Below the pieces are notes generated by a model, which worked only from the letters and a program-made list of their open reading frames with translations, had not been told where the DNA came from and did not search any database. 64,000 bases of DNA from Tolypeutes matacus (lineage: Eukaryota > Chordata > Mammalia > Cingulata > Chlamyphoridae): assembly GCA_026826555.1 (NCBI GenBank), contig JAKSZT010054569.1:404852-468851 (forward strand), in the 5' to 3' direction. Both the position numbers and the translations under genes were made by a program. Below are positions 12,052 through 25,177 of the stretch, one piece after another; the stretch's first letter is position 1, and every line of letters begins with the position of its first letter.

Positions 12052-13550
12052 AATAGAGGAACAATAACTATCTCATGAAATTGTGTGGTGGATCAGCAGA
12101 AGGAGAGTGAGGGAACCCTCAACAGAAGATGATACTCAGGGGGACAAAGTCAGGGCTCTCTCTTCAGAATATTTGAAGAGTTATACATTTTTCCCATACA
12201 ATGGATTCAATTCCTTACAATTAATCTCTCTCAGCTCTTCTAACTGCCTAGTTCTAATTTAATCCAGCAGAACTGAACTTTCAAACCTTGATTCTCTCTT
12301 TCAGTTCTTCCCATCTACCCATGGGAAACCTTATTACCTTACCTGTACCCTGATTTCTCAATGCTTTCTTATATCCTGTGGACTTTATTATACCTGAGGC
12401 AAGAAAATTTCTTCTCTTACTGCCAGGGTGGGTAGGGTAATAATCTTCCTCTTACAGATTTATCTTTCTTTTGCTTTTTATCCTTAGTCTGTGAAGATAC
12501 CAAAATTCAGGTTAATGTGATTTCAGTAATGAACATTTCTGTGAATTTAGGATATTCACTAGGCAGTGTGTTGATGGTGGGTTTGGGGATGGGTGAAGCT
12601 GAAAAGCTGTGAGTAGTTTACTAATATTTTGGTATTTGACTATTTCATGGTCTAAATGAAAGAACAATTTTATAGTCACCTAGAACAGAGAGGTATCTAC
12701 CTAGAAAGGATATTTTCTTACTAGTCCTCTTTCCAGTTTCTTAAACTTACATTCCGTCTTCTGGTGAGCTTTATTTGACCTTGTTTCTGCTACCTCCATT
12801 TACCTCTAGAATTTGTTGACTTAAGTGTGTGATCACAAGTGAGAAAGAGAAAGGCAAAGCAAGGAATGATCCCAATGTTTCAAGACTTCATGAAAAATAT
12901 GTTTGTAAATGAGATTCTTGGAGGAAAATATAATAAAATCTAGTCTCACATGTTACATACATACTCATAAATGCTCATATTGGAAAATGTTCCTTTGGCC
13001 ACTACTGGTTCTCTGCTTTCTTCAACTTCAGGGAGCCCTCAGAGTTGCCACATCTGATGTAGCTGGAAAAGGAAGGCTTCAGGTCCTTCCCATCACATCT
13101 AGTTCCCTTTAAAATTAGTTTTTAGCATCACTCTATCTCTGGGAATGTCCTCTTCTCCGGACAAAGGATTAGAGTTAACAGCACTTTAATTTAGTCCCTT
13201 ACTGTCAATCAAACCTGAAAGGAAGACTCTGCTCTCTGCCAAATTCCTCTCCTTCCCCACCCAAAAAAAAGCTATCTTCTAATGTCACTCCCATCAGGTC
13301 ATGTTCAGCCTTTCTTTGGGGGCCAAGCAAGGTGATATAAGAAGAGGCAATGGAAAGAAAAAGAGCAGCTGGGGTGCCTTTTGGTGAAGGTGTTAAGAAA
13401 GGCAAGGGGAGGCAAGAATGAGGCAGAGGAGGGTGGCTGAGGGCCCAGAGAGGTGAAGGAAGCTGCCTATAGCTAAGGTCATTAAAACAGAAAGAATCAA
13501 TGATGAGGGATAGTCCTGTGATGAAATCAAAATGGAAGCAATCAAGAAAG
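12052..13550. other. Intergenic, nothing recognised
   Basis: No gene or clear repeat seen. Confidence 0.4.
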
Positions 13551-13559
13551 AAGTGGAAA

Positions 13560-13645
13560 TGCAGAGCGAATGTAGCCTGTTTTGCACATCCCAGGTTCAA
13601 TCCCCAGTACCTCCTGAAAAAAAAAAAAAAAAAAAAGAAAAAAGA
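13560..13645 (+). repeat. tRNA-Ala-derived SINE, 5' truncated or decayed
   Basis: Only the B-box half is clear (ccaggttcaatccccagtac) followed by an 18-A tail. Nine-bp duplication AAGTGGAAA at 13551-13559 and 13646-13654. Confidence 0.75.
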
Positions 13646-13654
13646 AAGTGGAAA

Positions 13655-14404
13655 GGGAAAACTGGAGAACACAGGTAGAAGAGTTTATGTTAGAAATGAA
13701 GAAAGATTAATCTTCCCTGAGGCAGGCCTGATGAAGGAACAGATGACTCAACTGTCAGGTCCTGGCAGAGAAGATGCAGACACAGAGAAGGCCTGAAATG
13801 CCAGCAAAAGAAACCAAGGAGATTGGTATGCCCTCCTGATGCTTTGACTCAGCTCAGTAGGAAGTGCACTCCTTGAGTAGGAAAAGGAGGGAAGGTAGGA
13901 AATGAATTACCACAGTCAATGTGGGCAACACTTCAGGAGTTCAAGTGAAATTGGGAAAAGGAGTGTTGAATAGCAAAGAGAGCCCCCATTGAATTTACTG
14001 TGAACTGTGGTAGGTAGTCCAGTTGAACAGATTTATATGTCTTCCCCAAAAAACATTCAGGACCTTGCAGTCATAACCTGAGAAATGGAAGGTTCTGATC
14101 ACAAGATTGAGAGTGATTAACCTTGCAGAAGCCTAACTGGAGAAGGCAGGGTAGGATAAGGAAGGAGACAGTACTGTGATTGTTAATTATGGAATTTCAG
14201 CTAGAGAATAAAGCCAAGAGAGGGAAAAGGCATAAATAGTAAGGAGAAGGTCAGTAAATGGGAGCAGGCCACAGTACAGTAATGATCAGAAGAGGCGGTG
14301 TCTGAGGAAGAGGAAGAAAAGTAAGGCAAAGCAGTGAATGGAGGGATGTTCCAGTTTCAAAATCTCAGAAGGAAGTCACTTCTACGTGATGATATATTCA
14401 ATAC
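13655..14404. other. Intergenic, nothing recognised
   Basis: Purine-rich stretches; no gene or clear repeat seen. Confidence 0.4.
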
Positions 14405-14990
14405 ACGTTTTAGTTTGTGAAGTCTGCCAATGCCATACACCAGAAATGGGTTAGCTTTTACAATGGGGATTTACTAGGTTAAAGGCTTACCTAATATTTA
14501 TTACCCAATATTTTATTGGGTTAACCTTTCTGAAGTTGTTAAAATGTCCAAATCAAGGCATCATCGGAGATGCTGTCTCACTGGAGGTCAGCTGCTGGTG
14601 ATCCTGGGCTCCTGCCATGTGGCAAGGAACGATGGTGGCTCTGCCAGTCTCTGACTTCTCCAGGCTCACTTTCTCACCGAGCTCAGCTGTGGACAATCAA
14701 GTACATGGACAAGCACAGTGCTGATCCACTAGTTCCCCTCTCCTCTGGGCCTCGTTGCTAGTTCTGCTTCAGGCTGCTCCATTGTGGCTTTTCTGTCTCT
14801 TAGGTTCCCCTCTAAGGTCCTGGGTTCTTTTTCTGCAAAGAAAAATCTTTGCAGCTTTTTCTCTGTGTGTCAGTAGCTTTTTAGTCCTCTGCTTATAAAG
14901 GACTCCAGTAAGAGGATTAAGACTCCCTCTGAGTCCCACGATCTAATCAAAGGCCCTTAACTGAAATGTTTTCCTCATTACGGTCAATAA
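14405..14990 (+). repeat. LTR-like repeat, copy 1 of a lineage family
   Basis: Matches 51617-52071 along its length: a gttttagttt start, ccagaaatgggtt, aatgtccaaatcaaggcat, catgtggcaagg, tataaaggactccag and aggattaaga, in the same order. The 3' end is missing or decayed. Length and ends suggest a solitary LTR or similar nonautonomous element. Confidence 0.6.
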
Positions 14991-15679
14991 TTCTTTCCCC
15001 ATCTGCTCTGATGACACTTTTGTTCATATTTTCATTCCTTCTTTTACTCTTTCATTCTTTAAAGGTGCCTACCTGGTGGCAGGCTATGTGGTAGGTAGTA
15101 AGACGTGTGGTTGCCCTTACAGAGCTGGGGCATTGGATATCCTCACACTCATTCCTCAAGCCCTTATTTGACAGAGACCGCTAGAAGAATATCTAATTCA
15201 AGGACCCCAGAACGCCTGCTTAGACTATCTCCCTGCAAACACAGTACTCCATACTTTTAGTCCCTTACTTATTCTGGTGAATCGCCATCAATGGAGTCTT
15301 CTCTAACATTCTTAACCATAGGTATATCTCATTTAGTTTTGACTCTCTTAATGTACTAGAGAAAATTATCTTCTGAACCATTTTTCCCATACACTCTTCT
15401 TCTACTGCTCATTTTAATCCTCTTACCTACTTCAAGGAATAAGATGATTGGAAGGAACATTAGCAGTAACTTATATTTCTTTCCCACTTTTAGAACAATT
15501 ATTTTAAAGCTTCTCAATATAACTAGCTTCATATCTATTTCCTTGTTTGCCTCTTTATGGAAGAAAAGGGATAATTAGTCCCCATCTTCTGCACAAAATT
15601 ACTTTAAATGCTATTATTTTATCTTTTAATTTATATAAAACTTAAAAAAAGGGTTTGGAACAACAACTGTTCAAATATG
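14991..15679. other. Intergenic, nothing recognised
   Basis: AT-rich; no gene or clear repeat seen. Confidence 0.4.
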
Positions 15680-15693
15680 TGGACAATTTTCTT

Positions 15694-18600
15694 TTTTAAT
15701 TTACATACCATTATTTTCTTTTTCCCCCTTTTTTAAACTTTATTTTGTAGAATTAATAATTGAAAATAGAAACAATAATTTAAAAATAAAACAGTTGAAT
15801 AAAAACGTGCATTTCTCAATTGTACTGGATACATATAATATTTTTTAATCATACAATATGTAACACAATATATTTGATTTATAGTAACGCAATCATATAG
15901 TACTTGTCCTTTCGTGTCTGACCTGCTTCGCTCAACACAATGTCCTCCAGGTTCATCCATGTTGTCATATGCTTTACGACTTCATTTCTTCTTACAGCTG
16001 CATAATATTCCATCGTGTGAATATACCACAGTTTGTTTATCCATTCATCGGTTGATGGACACCTGGGTTCTTTCCAACTTTTGGGAATCCCGAATAATGC
16101 CGCTATGAACATTGGTGTGCAGATGTCTGTTCATGTCTGTTCATGTCACAGTTCTTCTGGGTATAATACCCAGTAGTGGTATTATAGGGTCATGTGGCAA
16201 GTCTTCTTTAAGAACTGCCAAACAGTCCTCCACAGTGGCTGTACCATCCTGCATTCCCACCAACTGTGAAGAAGTGTTCCTATCTCTCCACATCCTCTCC
16301 ACACTTGTAGTTCTCTGTCTTTTTAATAGTGGCCATTCTGATAGGTGTGAAATGATATCTCATTGAAGTTTTGATTTGCATTTCCCTAATCATGAGTGAT
16401 GTTGAGCATTTCTTCATGTGTTTTTTTCCATTTGTATTTCTTCTTTGGAGAAATGTCTATTCAATTCTTTTGCCCATTTTTTAATTGGGTTGTTTTTCTT
16501 TTTATTGTTAAGTTGTAACATCTCTTTATATATATCCTCGATATTAAACCCTTATCGGACATGTGATTTCCAAATATTTTCTCCCATTGAGTCAACTGTC
16601 TTTTCACCCTTTTGACAAAGTCCTGTGAGGTGAAGAAGTGTTTAATTTTGAGGAGGTACCATTTATCTATTTTTCTTTTATTGCACGTGGTTTGGGTGTA
16701 AGGTCCAAGAAACTACCACTTACCACAAGATCTTGAAGATGTTTTTCTACATTTTTTTCTAGTAGTTTTATGGTCTTGGCTTTTATGTTTAGGTCTTTGA
16801 TCCATTTTGAGTTGATTCTTCATAGGGAGTGATATAGGAGTCCTCTTTCATTCTTTTGGTTATAGAAATATAGTTCTCCCAGCACCATTTGTTGAAGAGA
16901 CTGTTTTTTCCCATTAATATGGACTTTGTAGGTTTGTCAAAAATCAGTTGACTGTATAGTGAGAGTTTATTTCTGGATTCTCAATTCTATTCCACTGATC
17001 GATGTGTCTATCTTTATGCCAGTACTATGCTATTTTGACCACTGTAGCTTTGTAATATGTTTCAAGGTCAGGCAGTGAAATTCCTCTGTTTTTGTTCTTC
17101 TTTTTTAGAATGCTTTTGGCTATTCAGGTGCACTTTCCCTTCCAAATAAATTTGGTAATTGTCTTTTCTAATTCTGTAAAGTAGGCTGTTGGAATTTTGA
17201 TTGGTATTACATTGAATCTATAAATCAGTTTGGGTAAAATTGACATCATCACGATATTTATTCTTCCAATCCATTAGCACGGAATGTCTTTCCATTGGTT
17301 TAGGTCTTTTTTTATTTCTTTTAGCATTGTTTTTTAGTTTTCTGCATATAGGTCCTGTACTTCTTTGGTTAAATTAATTCCTACGTATATGAGTCTTTTT
17401 GTTGCATTGTGAATGGAATTTTCCCCGATTTCCTCCTCAGATTGTTCAGTACTAGTGTACAAAAACATGACTGATTTTTGTGTGCTGCTCTTGTATCCTG
17501 TCACTTTGCTGAACTCATTTATTAGCTCAACTAGCTTTGTCGTGGATACTTCAGAATTTTCTAAATACAGGATCATGTCATCCACAAAGAGTGAGAGTTT
17601 TGCTTCCTCTTTTCCTATTTGGATGCCTTTAAATTTTTTTCTTGTCTAATTGCCCTAGTTAGAACTTCTAGTACAATATTGAATAACAATGGTGACAGTG
17701 GGCATCCTTGTCTTGTTTCTGATCTTAGAGGGAAATCTTTCAGCCTTTCCCCATTGAGTACAATGTTGGCTGTGGGTTTTTCATACATGCTTTTTATCAT
17801 ATTGAAGAATTTTCCTTCTATTCCTAAATTTTGACATGTTTTTATCAAAAAAAGATGTTGGATTTTGTTGAATGCCTTTTCTGCATTGATTGAGATGACC
17901 ATGTGGTTTTTTCCTTCACTTTGTTGATGTGGTGTATTACATTGATTGATTTTCTTATGTTGAACCAGCCTTGCATACCAGGAATAAATCCCACTTGGCT
18001 GTGACGTATAAGTCTTTTGATATGCTGTTGGATTCGATTTGCAAGTATTTCGTTGAGAATTTTTCATCTATGTTCATTAGAGAGATTGGTCTGTCATTTT
18101 CTTTTCTTGTAGTATCTTTATCTGGCTTTGGTATTAGGGTGATATTGACTTCACAAAATGTGCTGGGTAATTTTCCGTCCTTTTCAATTTTTTGAAAGAG
18201 TTTAAACAGGATTGGTGTTAATTCTTTTCAAAATGCTTGGTAGAATTCACCTGTGAAGCCATCTGGTCCCAGACTTTTCTTTGCTGGGAGATTTTTGATG
18301 ATGGATTCAATCTCTTTAAATGTGATTGGTTTGTTAAGTTCTTGTATTTCTTTGAGCATCAGTATAGGTTTGTGCATTTCTAGAAATTTGTCCTTTTCAT
18401 CTAGGTTGCCTAGTTTGTTGGCATACAGTTTCTTATAACATCCTCTTAATGATCCTTTTTATTTCTGTGGGGTCAGTGGTAACTTCTCCCCTATCATTTC
18501 TGATTGTATTTATTTACATTGTCTCTCTTTTTCTCTTTGTTAGTCTAGCGAGGGGTTTATCAATTTTATTGATCTTCTCAAAGAATCAGCTTTTGGTTGT

Positions 18601-20622
18601 TGATTTTTTCTATTGTTTTTTTTTTTTTGTTGTTGTTCTCAATTTCATTTAATTCTGCTCGAATCTTTATTATTTCTTTCCTTCTGCTTACTTTGGGATT
18701 GGTTTATTGCTCTTTTCTAGTTTCTCTAGTTGTTCAGTTAAATTTTTGAGTTTAGCTCTTTCTTTTTTTTAATATAGGTGTTTAGGGCTATAAATTTCCC
18801 TCTCAAGACTGCCTTTGCTGTATCCCATAAGTTTTGATAAGTTGTGTTCTCATTTTCATTTGTCTCAATATATTTACTGATTTCACTTGCAATTTCTCCT
18901 TTGACCCACTGATTATTTAGGAGTGTGTTGTTCAGCCTCCACACAATTTGCACATTACTTTTTCCTGTCTATTATTGATTTCCAGTTTCATTCCATTATG
19001 ATCTGAGAAGGTGCTTTGTATAATTTCAATCTTCTTATATTTATTGAAAGCTGCATTGTGCCCTAACATGTGGTCTATCCTGGAGAAAGATCCATGGACA
19101 CTTGAGAAAAATGTATAACCCACTGAATTTGAATGTAGCATTCTATATATATCTGTTAGGTCTAACTCGTTTATCATATTGTTCAAGTTCTCTGTTCCCT
19201 TCTCTTCTCCTTCTGGAACTCCCATTACATGTATGTTATTGCATTTCGTGTTGTCATTCAACTCCTGAGCCCCTGCTCAATTTTTTTTATTCTTTTCTCT
19301 GTCCGTTCTTTTCCCTCTTCACTTTCAACTGTTCTGAAAACACTTATTCTTTCTTCTAGCATTTTGAGTCTGCTGTTGTATGCCTCTAATATGTTTTTGA
19401 CCTTACCTATTGTGCCTTACATTCCCATGAGTTCTGTTATTTTTCTGTTCAGAATTTCAAATTCTTCATCAAGTTCACTCAATATCTTCTTGATGTCATT
19501 TATCTCTTTAGACATATTGTCTTTCAACTCATTAATTTGATTTTGGAAGTTTGTGCACATCTCACTAATTAGTTCTCTCAAATCCTGTGTCTCTTCTGGG
19601 ACTTTGATATATTCCTTTTCTTTGGGCCATGTCTTCCATTTTCTTAGTATGGCTCATAATTTTTTGCTGATGTCTAGGCATCTGACTTGGATGTAGTTTA
19701 CTCATATGCTCAATTTCTTTTTCTTTTGTAGGGATTTAGTGGCGGGGAGCTATGTGTTACCACTGCTCTTTGATTCTTGGCTCGACCTGGATTGTTAGGA
19801 TTGTTCTTTCCAGTTGCTCAAAACTGGGCTTTGGACCCAGTAATTGGTTGCAGACTCACTTCCTAGGGCCTTGGGGAGGGAAGCTATAAAGGCCAGGAAA
19901 ACTTTCTCAATTATTTTTAATTTTCTCACTTCCTTGGTCTGCCAGCAGATGGCGTGCTTTGGCAGCTCTCAGTTCAATGCCTGGTCAGAGTGTATTTCTT
20001 GCAATACAGACAGGATCAGTGTGTTAGAGCTTCCTGCCTGGAGCCTAAGGACCTTGTAATTTAAACTTTCTCAGAGACAGTTCTCCAGCCTTCTCTGGGT
20101 AGGAAGTAATTCCACCTCCCTCTGCATCCTCAGCAATCAGTCCAGGTTAGTAGAGAAGGAGGTTGGGAGGGTCATATATCTTTAGCCCCTTGCCAGCTCC
20201 CAAGGCAAACAATGGCATGGGCCCCACTTGGCCTGGAAGGGGTCCTGAGACACAGCAGACCAAATTTGTGAGTCAAAAGCTGAGTCAGCCTTAGGCCGTG
20301 TCCCTTTCTCTCCCCTTTCCTGGGGTGGTGGATCCCTGGAGCCCCCTTTGTCTGTAGCTGCAGGCACAAAGTCCTGAGAATTCTAAAGTGTCTTTAGTGT
20401 GGGGGAGAGTGCCGGCAGCAGCAGCCCCTAGTTTCAACTCAGTTCTGTCATTGCAATTCCCCTCCTTTGTCCCTCTCTCCTTTGGGTGGTGTCCAGCCTT
20501 TGCCTGGTGTCCTAAACTCTAGAAGATCTTTTTCAGGCTGTTTCAAACTATCCTCTAGTTATTTATCTGGTGGAGAAGATAGTCTTGTATCTTTCTAGTC
20601 TGCCATCTTCCTGGAAATCCTC
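15694..20622 (-). mobile_element. LINE-1 with both ends and TSD, internally deleted
   Basis: Antisense L1. A perfect 14-bp duplication TGGACAATTTTCTT lies at 15680-15693 and 20623-20636. The 5' UTR starts at 20622 with GGAAGATGGCAGACTAG. ORF1 begins at 19705 (MSKLHPSQMPRHQQK) with a coiled-coil-rich region, reaches the RRM-like VMGVPEGEEK near 19210, then fuses in frame to the ORF2 endonuclease segment ELDLTDIYR near 19185; roughly 1 kb or more of usual coding sequence is absent. The reverse transcriptase region keeps FVDD near 17590. Several stops and frameshifts make ORF2 inactive; its C-terminal part, WKEPRCPSTDEWINKLWY, lies near 16050. Confidence 0.93.
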
Positions 20623-20719
20623 TGGACAATTTTCTTGTGACTATGATTTTAACTATTTTATTTTCTTGTTTGTTTCTAAACTTTACAATGAGTAAATATA
20701 AATTTCAAGTTTTAAAAAA

Positions 20720-20905
20720 TGTAACATACTGCAGTGGAAAGAGGCATATCTGAGGTAAATCCCAGTCCTTCACTTACTGAATATGTGCCATTGGTTTATT
20801 CTTTCTGAACGTTAATATACCTATTTTTAGAATGGAAAAGTCACTAAACTGGAGCAAGTATGATGAAAATTAAATAAGATGATACATTCCAGTTCAAGTG
20901 GAGGG
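20720..20905 (+). repeat. MIR SINE
   Basis: MIR order: cagtggaaagaggcata, cttcacttactgaatatgtg, tttttagaatggaaaagt, and attaaataagatgatac. Confidence 0.65.
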
Positions 20906-21880
20906 CACTAAGTTTCTATAGCGTTTACAGACCATACCGTGTAATCTGTCTGCTGAGGATTTACTTTCTGTCCGTCGGTAAGAGACATTTATTATCACCT
21001 CCAGGGGTGGAGTCTCACTACATAGGGGATAACAAGAGCATAACAATGTCTGCCACCAGGAAACTCACTCCTAGGGGAACATACCTGTCCACAGTTTGCA
21101 GGTGTTGGGGTCACCAACAGAATCGTGACTCACAGAGCACTGGATGGAACATTTTACTCGCATAGAGAAGAGACAGAGTAAAGTTAGCTTCACTAATGGG
21201 CAACAGTTCCCCATAGCCAGCGGGTCTCAATCCATGGACGAGGCAGAGGGGGACACAAAGCCCCCCTCTCTTGTGTTTGTGTGCCATGGGGGAGGAACTC
21301 TTTGCCAGGGACAGATATACCACGTGATGTGAATGGATGCCTGTAAAATATGCCCACTTCAATCAGATTGTCTTCAGTGAGTATTTACATATGCTCAGTA
21401 CAGTAGGGGGAGGAATTCAGTCCCTTAAATGCTAGGGGATTGTGTTTTATCTCACCAGGTCCTGAGAATAAGGTATATTTGTGAAGCCCAGGAAAAGGTG
21501 GCAGGTCACGCTAGGATTGTTTCCTTCCTCATTTTCTTATATTACCCTGAAATTTGTTCACCTTTTATAAATTCATTTTTCTTCTCCAAATTTATTACAT
21601 TTTCAATTTCATAGGTAAACTACAAGGTTAAATATTTTTCACTTTAACATTGAGCTCCTAGCTCCAAGCATTTTGTTCAAGGGTGGGGGAAGGAAAAGGG
21701 GTTGATCAGTGACTTCAGAAAGCAACTGGCCAACCACAATCCATAAGTATTTCTGCTTCAAACTTATTCACTTTCTAACACTACCCTGACTCTAGGTTTT
21801 CTAAGGATTTATGACATATTATAAGTATCAACAAATAAAGTACCACCTGAATACTTTAAAATGTGGTATTTAAGTGTGCT
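20906..21880. other. Intergenic, nothing recognised
   Basis: No gene or clear repeat. Open frames on both strands at 21111-21362 look like chance. Confidence 0.4.
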
Positions 21881-21892
21881 AAAAGATGGAGG

Positions 21893-22077
21893 GGGAAGCG
21901 GCTGTGGCTCAATCAGTAGGGCTCCCGTTTACCATATGGGAGGCCCCGGGTTCGGTTCCCGGGGCCTCCTGGTGAAGGCAAGCCCGCCCGCATGGCGTGG
22001 TTAGCTGACCCAGCGAGCACAAGCAGCAAGGGGGGGATAAATGAATAAATAAATAAAATCTATAAAAAAAAAAAAAA
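21893..22077 (+). repeat. tRNA-derived SINE, long form with body, young copy
   Basis: tRNA-like head (gcggctgtggctcaatcagt, B-box ggttcggttcccgg), then an unrelated body (gtggttagctgacccagcga, acaagcagcaaggggggg), an (AATA)n stretch and an A tail. Duplication AAAAGATGGAGG at 21881-21892 and 22078-22089. Nearly identical to 40339-40531. Confidence 0.9.
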
Positions 22078-22089
22078 AAAAGATGGAGG

Positions 22090-24287
22090 AAAAATTGGTG
22101 AAGTCTAAATTAGTTGTACACAATCTCAGCATTCCCTGAATTCTATTCCCATGTCTGCCACAAGTTTTCCATAGAATCTCAGATAAATCATTAAACAACC
22201 TCTTTGGCTACAATAAAGATATCAGTACTTTGTTGTGTATGCTTACTTCTTATTGATTCCATTAAGAATCAAACTAAATAAATGATATGAAAATACTTGG
22301 AAAAATTTATGGCATTGAACACATGTATGGTGATATTTTGTGTTTGGTTAGAAACAGAATCTGCCTTTGAAAAATAATTGCTAAATGTTAAAAACACATC
22401 ACATTTAGTTTTCAGACTGTATTCACATTTCCAAACAGCAAAAGCAAACCATCCAAATATTTAGCCTACCAACATGCCAACCATCTGGAAGTTTCCAAAA
22501 TTAGATTCTAATTCTTTACCATAGCAATGTCCTATTTTTTTCTGAATAATTCCATGATGCATCATAAATTAAATGGAAAATTTTTCATTTAAATTGGTTA
22601 TGTGGTACGATATCAATTATACACATCCTTAAAAATAGTCCAAATCGCTAAATCAGTTTTCCAAAGAAGCAGATCTTTTCTTAATGAATGTCAACATCAA
22701 ATTTCAGAAAAGCCAACATGGATCCTTCAGAAAATACAAGAAAAGAAAGAGGGAAGGACCAGAAGTGCAGTTGCATGTAGCACACCAGGTGAGAGGAAAT
22801 TGGCGAAAGGATGAGGATCATATTTTTAGGGCAGAAGAATCCATTCTACTTCATGACCTGGCCATTCTGATGACATTGGCATGCCTTAGAAGAAATAGCC
22901 GTACATATGTTACTTTAAAACTTTGAATTTAAAGTGTTCTAATCAGTGATTTGCTGGTAAATGATTAACACCTGGCTCTCTGGGGGAAAAAAATGCACAT
23001 ATGCATGTAAGTGCATACCTTTATTGTAAATTTAACTGTTATAAAGAATGTATATAGCAAACAACTTAAAATGATAATAAAATATACAATATACTTTATT
23101 GTAAATTCCAGATAGCCAATTGATTTTCACAGAATGGTTTCGTTTTTCTGTTGAACTCATGTGTCCATAGCCATTGTTTGCAAATGGTGAATGAATGTAA
23201 TTCTGATATGAATATCAGTTGATAATTTGCTTATGCTAATGAGTGAAATTGAAACAACAAAGACAAATATTGGAACTTAACTCATTCATAAATATATGAA
23301 TGACCTCTTCACTGAATTGGGTAATAGTTTTTCAATACTGGGAGAATTTTTTTGTGCTATTCACATTGTGATGACTATATTCAAGACACACTTTTACGTT
23401 TTATTAACATTTTCCCCGTCACTTTCTTAAGTATGGACAATAAAAAAAACAATAAGTCCTGATTTGTAACATTTGTCTATTTTTGTATGGAATTCTTCCT
23501 CCATGGTTGGTTTCAAGCAATCAGTGTGAATTCACTGAACTTGGAGAGGAGAAGAGGTGTGCAGTAGCAGACCATTACATGGTATTTCCAACATAAGCCA
23601 CAAGAGACCTAAATAACCATGAGAGCATAAATTAGTAAAATAGAGTATAATAATTAGAAATTGATAAATTTTGAGTATTTCCTTTGCTTTTAACACTACT
23701 TATTGTACTGTACACTTATATAGTTTGGCTTTTTAATAATGGCTGTGCTTAACAGCCAGTTCACAGTATTCCTAAAATTTAGCAATTGGTACTCAAGAGC
23801 CAGTATGTGCCATCTCCAACACACAACCAGGCATAATCCTTGTATCTCAGGTAATTTTAATATAAGAAAAATTTACTTGAGCATGAGGGGGTGGGAAATA
23901 TAACTTAAGGAATCTTCCTTTTTTGGAGGAATTGGCTAGAAGTTTGTATCAGACCAATGGGCAGAGGAGATCTTGGCAAGTCAGGTCCTGGAGCTGCAGC
24001 AGGGCTGTCAGCAACAGCTAACATGCAGCCTCACCTGCAGCCTGGCAGTGCCAACCCACCAGGAACAGGGAGCAAACGAAGGGGGAGACCGCCGTCGCCA
24101 GCAGGTAGGGTCTTCTGAGAGGCCACCGATCTCAAACACTTGAGAGGTATGTCTAAGTTCCTATTCTCCCAGAACAGTTATTGATGGAATTTTGAGTAAA
24201 GTTTAAAAAGCATTTGAAGTTGAAAACTCCAGGAAGAACTTTAGTCTTCTTAGGTGACTGGCCTCAAGTCATTGTTTTTTGGTTATT
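22090..24287. other. Intergenic, one GC-rich patch
   Basis: Mostly AT-rich and unassigned. A GC-rich patch at about 23960-24110 has several cag/gcagc words but no convincing exon. Confidence 0.4.
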
Positions 24288-24299
24288 AAAAGACAGTGT

Positions 24300-24530
24300 G
24301 GCTCAAGCCATCGAACACCTGCTTCCCACATGGGAGGTCCCAGATCCGGTTACCAGGGACTCCAAAAAAACAAACAAACAAACAAAAAAAAAAAAACCCA
24401 ACCAAACAACAAGCAAACAAATGAAAAAGCCAATTCAGGAGAGCCAATGTGGCTCAGTGGCTGAGCACTAACTTTCCACATACAAGGTCCCGGGTTCAAT
24501 CCCTGACCTCAGTACCTCAAAAAAAAAAAA
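24300..24530 (+). repeat. Dimeric tRNA-Ala-derived SINE, locus 2
   Basis: Left unit (ggctcaagccatcgaacac, catgggaggtcccaga), A-rich linker with acaacaagcaaacaaatg, right unit (tgtggctcagtggctgagc, gggttcaatccctg) and a 16-A tail. Near-perfect duplication AAAAGACAGTGT/AAAAGATAGTGT at 24288-24299 and 24531-24542 brackets the pair, so it inserted as one unit. Confidence 0.85.
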
Positions 24531-24542
24531 AAAAGATAGTGT

Positions 24543-25146
24543 CATCTCTATTTCTCATGCCAGTAGAGCATTGCCTGGCTATCTGGGTTGATACTGTCAA
24601 ATGACCAGAGGGAAATTTATCTAATTATGCGAGGCTGTTTCTTCAACCCCTAGTACAAATCCTCATATATACTCAAAACTATTTGTTTTTGAAAATGACC
24701 ACACAGAAAGTCTTTGAAAAGTTGAGTGTTTTTATTCATTGTACATTATGGTTTAGTACAGTGATTGATGAATAAAGAATTCCTTGATGGTTTAATTAAA
24801 AATGCAAGCCATGTAGACTTTTCAAAAGTACATTTTATATGTGATGCCCAAAGAGATATATAAAAGATCATACATGATAAAATGAAAAATATTCATATTT
24901 AATTAATACTGATGCCATATAGACAAACACTACACTTATAAGAGCAAGGCAAGTCAACATTGAGGAGCAATAAAAGACACAAAAACTCTTCTCCTTTCTT
25001 CCACCAGAGGTCTTACTCATCAAGTGGCCTTATTTTTTTAATAGGCTGTTCTAGTAAAATGAATGTGAGTTAAAATGCAAGTCACCTGTAATTTTACAAT
25101 TCTGGATTGACTCCAAATAATTTGGCAGTGCATTGTGAAGAGGATA

Positions 25147-25177
<31 letters not shown>

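Noticed and set aside
13205..13672. 155-codon minus-strand open frame
   Set aside because: It starts inside a SINE poly(A) tail read as poly-Phe and has no recognisable domain.
21893..22077. Functional tRNA gene
   Set aside because: A and B boxes are present, but the acceptor stem and anticodon arm are not maintained, and body, A tail and TSD mark it as a SINE. The same holds for the other SINE heads.
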